Origin: Prunella strophiata
Taxonomy: Eukaryota > Chordata > Aves > Passeriformes > Prunellidae
NCBI GenBank assembly: GCA_036583965.1
Contig: JAZBQD010000027.1
Location: 25,179,001-25,243,000, forward strand
DNA: 64,000 nucleotides
Reading direction: 5' to 3'
Shown here piece after piece: positions 35,871-47,867 of this stretch. The stretch's first letter is position 1. Each line of letters opens with the position of its first letter. The notes beneath the pieces were generated by a model. That model saw nothing but the letters and a program-made list of their open reading frames with translations, was not told the origin of the DNA and made no database searches. The position numbers and the translations under genes are program-made.

Positions 35871-36323
35871 TTCCTTCCCACAGTCGTTCTCGGCAACCTT
35901 CAGGAAACAATAACTTCCTTTTTTTGGCTGTGTTTGCGCGACTCTGTGGCTGTGCGGTTTTTTTCCAGGCGCTCTGCGTGACTGGCGGGTTCCTGCATTC
36001 AGTAACAGTGTTGCTGATTGAAACAAGGAAACAATAGTGAAAGGAGAGAACTGGTTTGAGAGTTGATTTAGGAAAAGTACTACAAGAAAAGTAACCCAAA
36101 CACATAGGCAGTAACGCCCAGACTCTGGAAATGTCACGTTGCCAGTGCAGGGAGGCTGGGGAGGACGTGAAATGGAGGGACTTCAGCATCAGCCTAGGGG
36201 GAAAGGGATGCTGAGCCCACCCACTGTCCCCTGAAGTGAGGAGAGAGTGCAAAGCAGGGAAAGGTCTGAAAGGTCTGAGAGTGTGTGTGTCAGCCCTTGG
36301 CCTCATTTAGGCATTGCTTTTCC

Positions 36324-36346
36324 AAAAAAAAAAAAAAAAAAAAAAA
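36324..36346. repeat. A23 homopolymer
   Basis: Twenty-three consecutive A upstream of the TOR1AIP2 promoter region. No LINE or SINE body is recognisable next to it. Confidence 0.9.
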
Positions 36347-36349
36347 TTC

Positions 36350-38570
36350 CTGTTATAACTTGTGCCTGCACAGTGGCATGTATAGGCACAGATATGTTCC
36401 AACCCCTTCCCTACTAGCCCCTGCCCAGGAAGGGAAAAGCTTGGAAATGCTTTCCATGCTACATTTCATGGAAAGCAGCAGCATGGAGCACTCCAGGGAA
36501 AAGGCAGCAGCACAGGGAGCAGCAGAACAGAGACAGCAATGCCCCTGGAACTCAGCTTGCTGCCTTTTCACCAGCATCCCCAGAGGAATCCAGCAGCAAA
36601 TGGCTGAGACAAAACAGGGAAAGGCAACTGAAGCAGTGCTGGAAAGGAGCAGGCACTGAGTGGCTGGGACTCCTCAATCTGGGGAGCAGAGGGCTGAAAG
36701 GGGAATGGGACTAATGTGTTTGGTTTGCTTCAATTTTACTAAATCCCCCCCAATAATACTGGACACACTTGTAAAACAGGTAAGAGGTTGGGTTCAAATG
36801 GGGAAAAAAAAAATACTTCTTTATGCTGTATGGAGAACACTTGCTGGCCCAGGGAGCACAAAGGCAGTGTCAGAGGGGTCAATAAAATGTGTGTGCCATG
36901 TCACCTGGGGGTGTCAGCATGTGCACAGGCATCAATACCAACACTGCTCACGTCAGGAAGGTGGTGAGAAAGCGAAGTGTGCTGGCCACTACACCTTATT
37001 TCTGACAGTGGCTTCCTCTGTCACCCAAAGAGCCTGGGAGGGGACAGTGGCCAGGGCAGACTCAGCACATTCCCTTGTCATGACCAAGCTCTCACCAGGT
37101 GCAGCAGAGGCTGTAAAACCAGGAGAATGGAAAAGCAGGAAGGAAAAAATCAGCAAGGCTGATTCACAGGGGCCAAGGTCACCTCGAGGGCCCTGCTCCT
37201 GGCTGCCATCAGTCACACCACGACTTGATCTGCCTCAGTAAGAACAGCCAAGGAACAGCAGAGAGGAGCTGCAGGTGGCAAGGGCTTCATGAAAATCCGG
37301 ATATTTTCTATCCATCTGTCCCTAAAACCATCCAGTCCCTTCAACACTAGTGTTTGGGGCTGAGGGGCCACCCTTCCACAGAAGCACAAGTGTCACAAAA
37401 CTGGTGGCAAGTGTGTGACAAAATCAGGGCAGTCATTTCAACCTCTCCAGGTTGAGAACCTGGTTCCCAAAAAGTCGTTTGGCAGGAAGATTAACTGGCC
37501 TAGGGCATGAAGTCATCACAAAACAGTTACAAAAAAGGATCTTGCCATTATGTTGATTTTTTTTTCCCCCTGATGTGGTATTTGTTACATCCTCTTTAAT
37601 TTTTGCTTTAGAAAATAATGCTCAATGTGTGTGTTCTGCTTTAGGACTGAAAAGAATGACAATATTTACTGCTGGTACAGTAGAAGGTATCTCACAAATT
37701 ATCTCACAAATATTCACTTGCTTTTGGGTGAAACTGCAACATTTATGGTGTGTTAGTAAAGAATTTAGGGTGTTTTTGTTTTGAAATCTTTGTAGAGAAG
37801 ACAGGCACAGGAGTGGAGGCTGAATGTACTTCCCTCACCCAGCCTTCCTGCTGGATTGCACAGGAGTACCAGACTCTGGTCAGTGACAGGACAAGGAGCA
37901 GTGGCAATAAACTAAAACACAAGAAGTTCCACCTCAATGCGAGGAAGAATTTCGTTACATTTTAGGGTGGCAGAGCACTGGAACAGCTGCCCAGGGAGGG
38001 TGTGGAGTCTCCCTCTATGGAAACATTCCAAACCCACCTGGATATATGTTCCTGTCACCTGCTCCAGGTGACCCTGCTTGGCTGGGGGGTTGGACTGGAT
38101 GATCTCCAGAGGTCCCTTCCAAATGGAACAATTCTGTGAATTTGTAAAAGGGTCTCTATTTGCTTAGCATCTAATTTCCAAGCTAGTCTTGAGCTGCTAG
38201 GGAGGGAGCCTAGAGGAGCTCTTGTAGTCCCGTCAAACTGCATGGTGAAAACCTCCAGCCACAGGAACTCTTGCCACATGCCTGGGTAAAAATGCTTTAT
38301 CAAGAATGCAACCAAACGCATTTAAAAATCCCTGTTTACCAGTAATACCTCTGAGCAAACAGGTAAGAGAAGTGAAATGCCTAGATATTCCAGATCTGAT
38401 TAACCAAAACGATTCCCACACTAAGGAACAGAGTAGTGCAAAGTTATCAGCGCCAGAGGATCTCAAGTCTCCCGAAGTCCCTCCGAGTTTCCTCTCTCTG
38501 CTATTCAGCTGCTATTTGTGCTTATTTTACAAGCTTTTCTGCCTCCGAGAAATGCAAAACTGGCCTTGTT
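36350..38570. other. Non-coding interval between the divergent TOR1AIP2 and TOR1AIP1 promoters
   Basis: Between the TOR1AIP2 promoter (about 35.85 kb) and the TOR1AIP1 CpG island (from about 38.58 kb) I see no supported exon. It contains one CR1 3' fragment (37868-38146). The two genes are therefore divergent but about 2.7 kb apart, which suggests two promoters and not one shared bidirectional promoter. Confidence 0.55.
37868..38146 (+). repeat. CR1 LINE 3' fragment
   Basis: Plus-strand CR1 3' end: 'acacaagaagttccacctca', 'gcactggaacagctgcccag', 'ggttggactggatgatctcc' and the terminal 'aattctgtgaatttgt'. It is 5'-truncated and diverged from the family consensus. It lies between TOR1AIP2 and TOR1AIP1. 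Confidence 0.93.
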
Positions 38571-38579
38571 GCGCTACCA

Positions 38580-39400
38580 TCGGGCGGCACGTAGAGAATA
38601 ACGCGGTGGGGAGCGGAGGCTCCGGGCCCGGGCTGCCCTCGGGGGCCGCCCCCGCGGGGCCCCGCCGGCCTGAGGGGGCCGCGGCCGCCCCGCATTTTTT
38701 TCACTGGGGGGCAGCAGCCGCGGGGCCGCCGGACGGGCGTTCCAGGGGCCGCTCCCGCCGGGCCTGGGCCCGGGCCCGCTCCGGCCGCGGCTGCGGGGCC
38801 CGCGGGCGCTCCGGCGGCGCCGGGGCCATGGCGGACCGGCCGGGCTACCACGTGACGCCGCGGCGGCCGCTCCGCGCGCGGGCGGAAGCGGAGGGCGCGG
38901 GTCCCGCCCCGCGGGAAGTGAGGCCCGCGGAGCCGCCCCCGCCGCCGCGGGAAGGCGGCAGCTGCAGGCCCGGACAGGCGGCGGCGGGCGGACGAGGAAG
39001 AGGACGGGGCAGGGGACGGGGTCGGGGCAGGCGGCGCGGCGCGGCAGCGGGCGGCATGGTGGGCAGCGGTGACGACGAGGCGGCTCAGTCGGACGGCCCC
39101 GGGTTGGCTCCGCCGGACGGCCCCGGGCTGAAGCGGCGGCGGAAGAGCCCCCGGCTGTCGGCGGCGCGGCCGGAGGAGCCCGGGGACGAGGTGGACAGCG
39201 CGGGCCTGCACGGCGCGCTGCAGGGTGAGCGGCGCGGGCGGGCGCAGCGGCCCGCGGTGGATCAGGTGGTTGCGGGCGCGGTGGGACGGCGCGGAGTGGG
39301 GCGGGCGGGCGCTGTGCGGTTCCCCTCCGGGGGTGCTGGGACGGGACTGCGCCGCTGGGAACGGTGCGGGCTCCCGGTGAGTGTGGTGCTCCTGCAAGGC
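38580..39400 (+). promoter_or_regulatory. TOR1AIP1: CpG-island promoter of TOR1AIP1
   Basis: Very CpG-dense sequence covers the region upstream of and across coding exon 1, with no TATA box. The start codon at 38828 has a strong context (GGGGCCATGGCG). The transcription start probably lies a few hundred bases or less upstream. Both strands are open over long stretches here because of base composition. Confidence 0.75.
38828..39224 (+). CDS. TOR1AIP1: TOR1AIP1 exon 1, Gly-Arg-rich nucleoplasmic N-terminus
   Basis: 132 codons plus one base, with donor CTGCAGG|GTGAGC. It contains the conserved VTPRRP motif, a proline run (residues 36-40), a Gly-Arg repeat (55-71) with a short basic end, an acidic patch and a basic cluster. 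A second in-frame ATG at 39056 would remove the VTPRRP motif and the Gly-Arg repeat, so the upstream ATG is preferred; use of the downstream one cannot be excluded. Confidence 0.8.
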
Positions 39401-42400
39401 TGTCAGGCCGGGCCCCGGTGGGCTTGAGCTGAGTTGCCGGCTGTGCCCCTCATCCGTTTCTCGTTTCAGAGGAGGAGCATCACTTTGGGACTCCAGACTC
39501 CCTGACGCGACCCCCTATAAAAGCGTACAGATCGCCAGGTAGGCTCCAGCTCCCAGAGCTCACAGAGGGGCTGGAACGCTCCATGCTCAGGGAAATGTGG
39601 TTTATTGGGCTCTAGCTCCTTGGCAGGTGTTACCGTGGGACATAGGCGAGGAAATCCCACCGAGGCTCTTATCCTATAGATGAGGGGTGGGAGGAGAAGC
39701 AATCCTCTAAAGGATCGGTGCATGCAGAGCACGCTGAAACCCTCACGTGGCTGTTTTAACTTAGTGCCTCACTTGGAACAGTATTTTACCACAGCACTCA
39801 AGTTTTACTAACACTGCTTGGTTTTGAAAGGTAGGATTTAAATGAGGTATGCTGAGCTGCAGGAATTAATCTCTCTGCTCCTTACCGGGGCAGCATTGTT
39901 TATGAGGAAGTGCATAACTAGGGTTTTCCTTCCTTTGAAACACCAAGGATGCTCTGGGACTTGCTCCTGGACACTGGGCTGGACAAGCTGCTCTGTTAGG
40001 GCTGTGTGGCACCCACTTGTTGCTTTAGTTGTTGAAATCTGTGTCTTTCTCCAAGCTATACAAACGTGCTAACTCAGTGTAACATAGTCACGTGGCTTTA
40101 GCCTGTCATTCCACCAGGAAACTGTGAATAAATTATACTTCCTCTTTTCTCTGTTTTGGAGCATGGCAGTGCTCAGGGATCCATGGGGCTAGCCTGGGAC
40201 TGTTCTCCATTCCTGTCTGTGTTTTTGTCACCAGGAATTGTCTGCCTGTATTCCGCTCCAGAAGCAGAATTTCCAGGAGGCATGGGAAAAAAAAAAAAAA
40301 AATCTTACCTTGAGGAAGGTTATGAGTATTTCATTAGGCAAGTACAGAGGTTTATGTATGAAAAAAGCTCTTGCTCCCACATGGAATATTAGGCTCAGTG
40401 TTTTAAACGTGGCTGTGCTGCTTCAGGAGGTGCAGCTGAGGATTGGATTTTTAATTTGATGGCTCCAAAAATGAGGCTCCTGTCCCTCCCACCCTCCCCA
40501 GCTCTTAACAGCTGTGTTGAATTATAGGCACAACAGGTGTAAAAGTATGATAACAGACTCTAATTGTTTATATAGAAGCAGAGGATTAGTTTCCCCCCCA
40601 GTCTGTAGATGTGCAGTATTGTGCTTTTCCTGCAGAATTTAGGGGATGGTCTGTGAGGCAGGGGAATAAGCAGGCTGGGTTTTTAGGGGGGCATAATTGT
40701 CCTGCATCCCTGAGAACAGAATGGAAGCAAAACCACACCTTGAGAAACTGGTTTCTGGCTTCTACTGAGAGGTTTTAAATACAGATTAGGCAACTTGCCT
40801 GGGGAGCTGGAAAGGTGTAAGAGCTTTAAGAAGAGCTTGCAGAGATTTAAGAGCCTAAAAACCCCTGCCTTGAATCAGGGCAGCTTCTAGATCAGTGAGC
40901 TGAAGACACATGCTAACAATCTCCATGGAAGTTGTCTTATAGTGACCTTTTTTTTCTACAACTTCTAAGAAGTCTCTGTAACACAAAGAATAGTGATTGA
41001 TGCCAAGAAGGGGAGAGGAATTAAGAGGTAGGGACTGCCTAAGTAGCCCTCTTTAGATTCATAGATCTTTTTGGTCTTCTGGTCACAATTACTAGGGAGA
41101 TTTTCCTTGTAAAACCTGGGTACATAGTGAAATATTACGGATATGTAGTTTGGCATTCCTGAAAATAAATTACTTTGGTGAGTATCTTTGTTCTGAGCTT
41201 TGTGGGAAATCAGTCACTTAACAGCTTTTTATGATGGATTTAAAACATAGGGCCCCATTAAATGTGTGCAAATATTTTACTGTTGCACCTGTGACTTACC
41301 ATAGTTTAAAACTTACAGCTTTTCCCCATTTTTTGTGGTTTGGATGGGTCTGGTGGTTTTGTTTTTCTCCTTAGTATGTTTGACATACACTGGTGTGCTG
41401 AAACTGCCAGAGCACATTAGAAAAAGTCTGTTTTCTTTGTTGAAGTAAAATTACTAAACACTAGGTGGCAAGCTGTGCATTGCCCTTGGCAGGTGGTAAA
41501 AGAGTCACAGAAACACATTAAACCCCAGCAGAACCCTGGGCTGTTTAAAGAGTAAAAGGGCCTAGAGTGAGTGTTAGAAAAAAATTACTATTTGTATTCT
41601 TCCCTTTGCTGTTTGCTCTGCTGATGCTTGATAGCTGTGCCACAATCTCTGTTCCCCAGCTGTTCTACAGCTTTTTATTCTATAACCTGAGCTTTTTCTT
41701 GTCAGCCCCTTGATTCTGGGATTGAACTTTATCCTTTCCTGCATTTGGTTTCCTAGCCCAGACCTTTGCTCTGTGACTTCTGATATCCTACAGGGATATC
41801 CTCTTTCTAGTTAGTGACATTAACTAAGCTGGGTTTCACAGCTGAATGACTCTGTAATTTGGCAAACAGCTGAAAGATGTTGGTTTAGATTCTTCCCAGC
41901 TACCTGAGGGGTGAAATTGGATTGTTGTTATGGATTAGGAGAGAATGAGACCTAACTAAAGGATGGCTTGGACACTATTAAAAGGGAACTTATTTTCTAT
42001 ATTTGCTTCTGTCTCTTTTCCCCTCTGCCCAATTCTGCATAAGAAAGACAGCAGAATTATTGTTTGTAAGTTGAGTGTCCAAAGCTGGGGAAAAAACTCT
42101 CTGTACTCCCATGGTGTTTACAGTGAATTCCCTTAGTGTAACAAATTTCTTGGCTCCTAGTATTCATGTTTTTAAGCCAAGAACTTCTAATTTTTTTTTT
42201 TTTTTTTTAAGAAGCCTGTGGTGGTGTAGACAGCTACATTTCTAGTGAACTCAAATTTACCATAAGCATTTCAAGTCTTAGTTGCTTTTTGTTGCATTTT
42301 AAGAGAGTAACTTTTGGGAGTTCATAACTTGGAAAATCACCGATTCATGGATGTTCAGAAACTACAATGTGGTCCTTCAGATTTATGATGTTGCCAATCC

Positions 42401-45400
42401 TCTTTTTATTGCTCCTGACAGGTGGTACTACAGTTTACTTTGAAGAGAATCCAGTAAAGGGAAATGCAAAGGCTCATGACAGTAACAAAACTGAGAAACC
42501 AAACATTTCTGCACCATTAAAAGGTAACAGCTTTTATCAGTACTTTTTTCCATGGTGTAACAAAGTTCTTGCTTAAATGTATTAAAATGACAATCATTCA
42601 GTTCTTTTAGAAAAGGGGGAGGTTTTGAGTTGAAATCTGAATGGATGAAAAAGGGTTTATTAAAAAAAAAAATAAAGTTTTAGTGTGTACTCCTGCCTGA
42701 GCCAAAATAAAACTGATTATAATATGATGATAATCTGCTTGGGTGAAAAACCTTAAAGTTCAAGAAAAGGCAGATTTCAACTTTGATAAATATCCAACTG
42801 TGTGGTTTTTGAAAAGCAAAACAAAAAGAAGAGTAATATCAAACCTGCTTCTTATGAAAACTTATGTGAGTGAATTTTTAATTGCCCCAGGGAAGGAAAA
42901 CTAAAATCTTCCTTTTCTAAAGAGGTGAGTTATCTTTGACTTTAGCAGGGGGAATGACTACATCAAGTAATTTCAAGGTGAGGGAGCACTTTGGTCATTG
43001 CTCAGAGATTTTTCTCCATGTGTATTACAGAGGCAATGGGGAGATATAATGAGGAAAAGAAAAAAAGGGATAATTTTTAGCCATAGAAGGAAGTTACATG
43101 TCTTTTTAAAAGAAGACGCAAGAAGAATGTTTTGTCATACTGGCAAAAGACTTGGGGTGAAGGGCCAAATAATCCCTTTCTAATAGATAACAGTAGCTTT
43201 CTCAGCTCAGAGGGGTCCAAGAGGCTGTGCCTATGCTGCAGGCTTGGTTTGGCAGCACAGCATATCCTCCTGCCCTAATAAGCCTTGAGGATTTCATACA
43301 TGCTAGAAGCATGTATGGCTGGTGTGTCCTGTTCTGACCTCTGATGTGGTAACTGAGTTCTTCCATTTGTGCTTTGCTTTCAGAAATAAAGGCTGACTTC
43401 CTTGAGAAAAATCAAGAGTGCTGCTCAACTTCTGCACCACAGAGTAAGTAACACAAGAGAACCTAGTCTTTCCCTGTCATTAGATGAAAAAAGAGTTATT
43501 TTGCTTTCCTCTGCTTCTGGTTTTTCTTGTGCCCTGGGACCCTGTCTGGTAAGATGGGCATGCACTTAGGAGGCAGATTCAAATAGAAACTGGAGAAGGC
43601 AGCATATTCCAGTCAGAGCCTCTCTATAGGGTTATTCAGCTTGCTGACTAACCAGCTTGCTGACTAGCACAGAAAATGCTCCACTTTCTCTTTTATTTTT
43701 CTTTTTGGAGTTGACTCATGGGACAATAAGTGCAGAGCATAGAGTAGAGGCATTGTGGGGGTAAGCTGAGGAAGGGACCAAAACCTTCACCTTTTTGGTG
43801 GCAGTGAATGTTAGTTTGTACACAAACCTTCCCTTTTACCCTTTCCCTGAGAAATGGTGGCTTGCTGTGATTGAATTAGTTGTCCTATACTCCTGAAAAG
43901 GAACAACATTTTTCTTTGCTGGCAAAATCCAGTCTGCTCATCTAATGACCAGCTTCCAGTGTTTCAGACTTTTGGGGGTTGTTTTGGGTTTGCTTTTGTT
44001 TTTCTCCTTTCCTATTGGAAGAGTACTTGAAAGAAAAAGAAAAAAAAATGTTCTGAATCTTAGTAAAATCTTGGTGCTTGTTTCTATCCTCAACAGGTAT
44101 AGATAGAGATAAATGAAGTTTTGTAAATCAGATTTCAGTCTGAAGAACCTGCAGGGGTTGCTTGGGTTTTTGTTTCTTTTTGGTTTTCTTTGGTTTTTCT
44201 GAAAACCATGGTGCATTCAGGAAGAGAAGCTCATCTTGTGGTAGCTGCACATCTGTGAAATGCCTTTGAAAAATGAATTGATGCAGAGAGTTCTGTCTTG
44301 TCTGCTACTCTTACTTTTCTGTGCCACTCCAGGTGCTGCAGAAGTGGTTAGTTGTAGGGTGAAGAACTTTGGAAGATCACTTAAAACTCTGAAATCTTTA
44401 AGGTGTCTGCAGAAGTTAGACTTTTTGAATTAAGCAAGACAAAATTTACTGGGCCTTTTTGCAAATTGTGTTGTAAATAATGCACGATTCTTAGGCAGAG
44501 TAAGATCTGGTTTTAGACTGTTTACTGAATTATTTTTTCCTTTAGTGTATGAGTTACAGCTGTCACCTAAATATGAAACCTGCTCTGTGCAAACAGAGCT
44601 GCACTGTGATGTATTACATAATTGAGGTGATTTTGAGCTGTTAACTCTTAGAAGACTGAGATAAGCTTAGCCAGTGACAAGCTTCATGGCTGTGCCCTTT
44701 TGCAGTAGGGGGTTGAAATTACAGAATAGGGCACTTCATTAAGCCAGTTAAGCCCCAGCTTAAACCAGAGCTGCTTTTAGCACCTTCTGCAATTACATTC
44801 ATACAGAAACAAGGTTATGGAGTTTCTTTCAGTGTCTTTAAATAACTACTGCAGGGTATGTTTATTCAATTTATTCTCAATAGTGCCATTGACAGTGTCC
44901 TGATTGGTTATATATTAAAGAGCTTTCAGCTTTGAACCAGTTGCTATTCAACAAGGAGACACAAATTCTCCTGTCTTTTTAATTAGCTGGCTAAATGTAG
45001 AAAACACGCTGACCAAAAATTGCACAGTATATATTCATATTGGTCTCTTGGGAAAGTTGTTCATAACACTTTATGGATAATGCCTCTTGTACTTTGCAGT
45101 CTGAGCCCATTTAAATAGACCAAAAGTATATTTTGAAGTTGAAAGCTTGCACTTTGGTTTAAAAGCATAATTCATCCTAAGAAACTGACTGCTGATGAAG
45201 CAGACCTCCAACCCAAGCTACATGGAGAGGGAAAAGAAGACTGTGCATTTAACATCTTATTTTTGTTTTTTCTATTTAGGCCTTATATTATGTTATTTAT
45301 CTAGTGTGTCCATTAATTAAGTTCCCATTTTTATGCCTGTCAAATTCTTGAGCAAAATCAGGAAACTTAATTGGGACATGGGATCCTTGTGCAGAAAATA

Positions 45401-47867
45401 ACAGATTGTTAAATCTCTTCCATCTTATCACCTTGTACTTGAAATTGAGTTTTATTTGCATGATTCTTCAAGAGTTGAAAGTCTTTGGGGGTGATTTGTG
45501 GTAGGCTGGGGACTTGTGCTTTCTAGGCAAGATTGTCAGGATGGCTTGGGAACTGGCATTTGGCAAAGAGCAGAGATCGAGATTTTCCCTGACAGTTGAG
45601 TGAGACTCCTCAGGCTGGTAATAGTGGTGAAGGTGTCATTTTCCTTGTTCAAGATGATTCTGTTGAGCACGAGGGGGGAGAATGATGCAGAAAAGAACTG
45701 AAAACCCTGAACTTGACCCAGCCTCACCTGGGCTGAGGTGACAGCCTCACCTTTGTCTGACCTAGCAGGACTGGGTTGGCTTTAGCAGGGTGCTTTGTTA
45801 CCCTTCCTGAAAGCTTTGTGGAATTTTGCATGTAAAAGCATAACTAAGAACAGCTTTTCCTTGAAAATAATGCAGTTTGGTGATTTCAACTCCCTGCTGG
45901 AAGATTGGGCATAATTGTTGTCTTAGTGTTCTCATGTTCCTTTCTCAATCTCTTGACAGGCAGAAGTAAATCTCGGTATCAGTCCAGTACAGAGAAGCAG
46001 TCACAGCCTTTGGCCAAAAGTAAGACTTCTGCTTTCACTTCTGCTTCATGCTTATGTAACATTTAACCATCTTTATGCATTTCCAAGTATTTCAGTTCCT
46101 GGGAGTTGGTGTTAAGGTGAGGGTCCTTGCTAGAACAGATGATTTACTTGCTAGGATGTGTCATCAGCATGAAGGAAGGAAGGGTGTTGTATAATGGATA
46201 ACATTTTCACCTGAATTTGAGGTCTTTTATCTGTAATGTTTACAAGATTAAAACTGAGGCAGGGCTAGTGGTGGTGTTATTTAACCATTGTTGTGTTGCT
46301 GTCCTTGTAAAAGTTGGGGTGTAAAAGAGTAACAAAAGGAATGCAGTTCTTCCTGTTTCCAGGAAGATTGGTGTATTTTGTCACTCATTTTACTGGGAGC
46401 AGAGTCCTTTTGCTTGCAGTACATGAAACAAATGTTAATTTAACTGTTCAAATACGAAACCAAATCAAAATATCTGATATTTGATGTACACTGTTTGCTG
46501 TGTGTACTTTGTGAAGCTCACTGATCCAAAGGCCACAGCATTCTCTGATAGTGTTGACCACCAGTGTTTGAGATGCAAAAATTGCTGCAGGAACTATTTT
46601 TATCCTAAGGGAATAGGAAAGAAAAATTACACGGAAACCATTCTGGTGCAGCCAGATTTTCTATAGGATCCTTTCTGCATAAATGTAGGGAAAGCTTTGA
46701 CCTTTTTCAGAACCGTTTTAAGCTCTTAGTTTGGATTTTATTAAATTGAATGGAATATTGATGAACTTTAAGAGTTCCTTTTTCAGAAGAAGGTCTAATT
46801 TAGTCCCAGTCAATGTGGGAACATGTAAAAATGTACTTTCTTTTAATGCTGTCACTTAACTAAGTGGTTTAAGAAGTTCAAAACTGTGTTCTCTGTTTTG
46901 TGGTTTGTTTTTTTTTTTTTTTTTAACTAGATCATCTTTTCTATCTCTTCAACTACTGTACCAGTACTGGGAATGGGATGATTTCACTGTTTCCTCTTAT
47001 TTTCCTTTCATTTGTTAACTTCTGATGCCTTTTAAAACATTGTTTTCTTCTTGTTTGCTCCATCTCTCTATAGATGAAGGTGAATCACAGAATGGATTTC
47101 ACAAGATGTGGACTTTGTTACTGGTTCTGTTAATTTGTGTCCCACTGCTTTATGTCCTGTGGAGTGGAATTCAAGGTGGAGCCTCCTCAAGGAGAGATGC
47201 TGAAATTCTGCAAGAGTTTCGGGCCCGGATGGAGAAACTAAAAAATACTTACCAAAGCCAGGACCCCAGACTGTGGAGAAAAGCCTGTGTGTCCCTTGAG
47301 AAGCGTCTTAACTCTTCCCATGAGCATCTGGAGCCTGCTATCCTGCTGCTCACAGCTGGCCAGGAGGCTGAGAAGGCCCTGAGATGCCTCAGCAACGAGA
47401 TTGCCAATGCTTTTGCTTCCTCCCAGAATGCCACCACAATCAGCATCGACGGGGTGGACAAGGCTGTGCTGGACAGTGACATTGTCAAGCTGGAGGTGGA
47501 CACAGAGCTCAGCTCTGGATTCAGAGAAGGCAAGAAGGTGGCAGTGGTGCATCGATTTGAGTCTCTGCCTGCAGGCTCCACCTTAATCTTTTACAAGTAC
47601 TGTGACCATGAAAATGCAGCGTTTAAGGACGTTGCCCTTGTGCTGACAGTTCTCCTGGACGAGCAGTCGCTGAGAAAGAGCCTCACCTTTCAAGAAGTGG
47701 AGGAGAAAGTCCGGGATTTCCTCTGGGCAAAGTTCATCAGTTCAGATGTTCCTAGTTCTTACAATGGCATGGACACAGATAAGCTGAGTGGACTGTGGAG
47801 CCGGATATCTCATCTCGTGTTGCCTGTTTGGCCTGAAAAGGGCCTCCCTCTGGAGGGATGCACATAA
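38828..47867 (+). CDS. TOR1AIP1: TOR1AIP1 (LAP1), torsin-activating inner nuclear membrane protein
   Basis: Lamina-associated polypeptide 1: its nucleoplasmic part contacts lamins, and its luminal part activates torsinA. Coding exons: 38828-39224, 39470-39538, 42422-42523, 43384-43443, 45960-46019, 47074-47867. The sum is 1482 nt, 493 residues plus TAA. Every internal junction is phase 1. The N-terminus ([16 protein letters not shown]) resembles the YVTPRAP region of human LAP1 and fixes the start. A Gly-Arg tract lies at residues 55-71 and a basic cluster ([10 protein letters not shown]) at 101-110. The membrane segment is at about 241-262. The luminal domain (263-493) has [37 protein letters not shown], the arginine-finger motif [12 protein letters not shown] and a penultimate Cys. 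The nucleoplasmic part is about 240 residues, well short of human LAP1B (584 residues in total). An additional exon missed by eye is possible. Confidence 0.9.
47074..47867 (+). CDS. TOR1AIP1: TOR1AIP1 terminal exon: membrane segment and luminal torsin-activation domain
   Basis: Acceptor 'ctctctatag' at 47073, phase 1. The exon carries a short polar lead ([10 protein letters not shown]), the membrane helix ([19 protein letters not shown]) and the full luminal domain. It aligns over its length with the TOR1AIP2 terminal exon at 30971-30211: shared [28 protein letters not shown] and [16 protein letters not shown]. NxS/T sites are at NSS and NAT. Confidence 0.96.

Noticed and set aside
35298..36306. 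Two overlapping minus-strand open frames of 279 and 298 codons
   Set aside because: They lie in the GC-rich TOR1AIP2 promoter, overlap each other in different frames, show no family resemblance and span a likely promoter element and splice donor.
35840..38828. A single shared bidirectional promoter for TOR1AIP2 and TOR1AIP1
   Set aside because: The two promoter candidates are about 2.7 kb apart with an intervening CR1 fragment, and only the TOR1AIP1 side has a dense CpG island next to the start codon.
38522..39397. 291-codon minus-strand frame opposite TOR1AIP1 exon 1
   Set aside because: Antisense shadow of a CpG island; the plus strand carries the conserved VTPRRP motif and correct splice phase.
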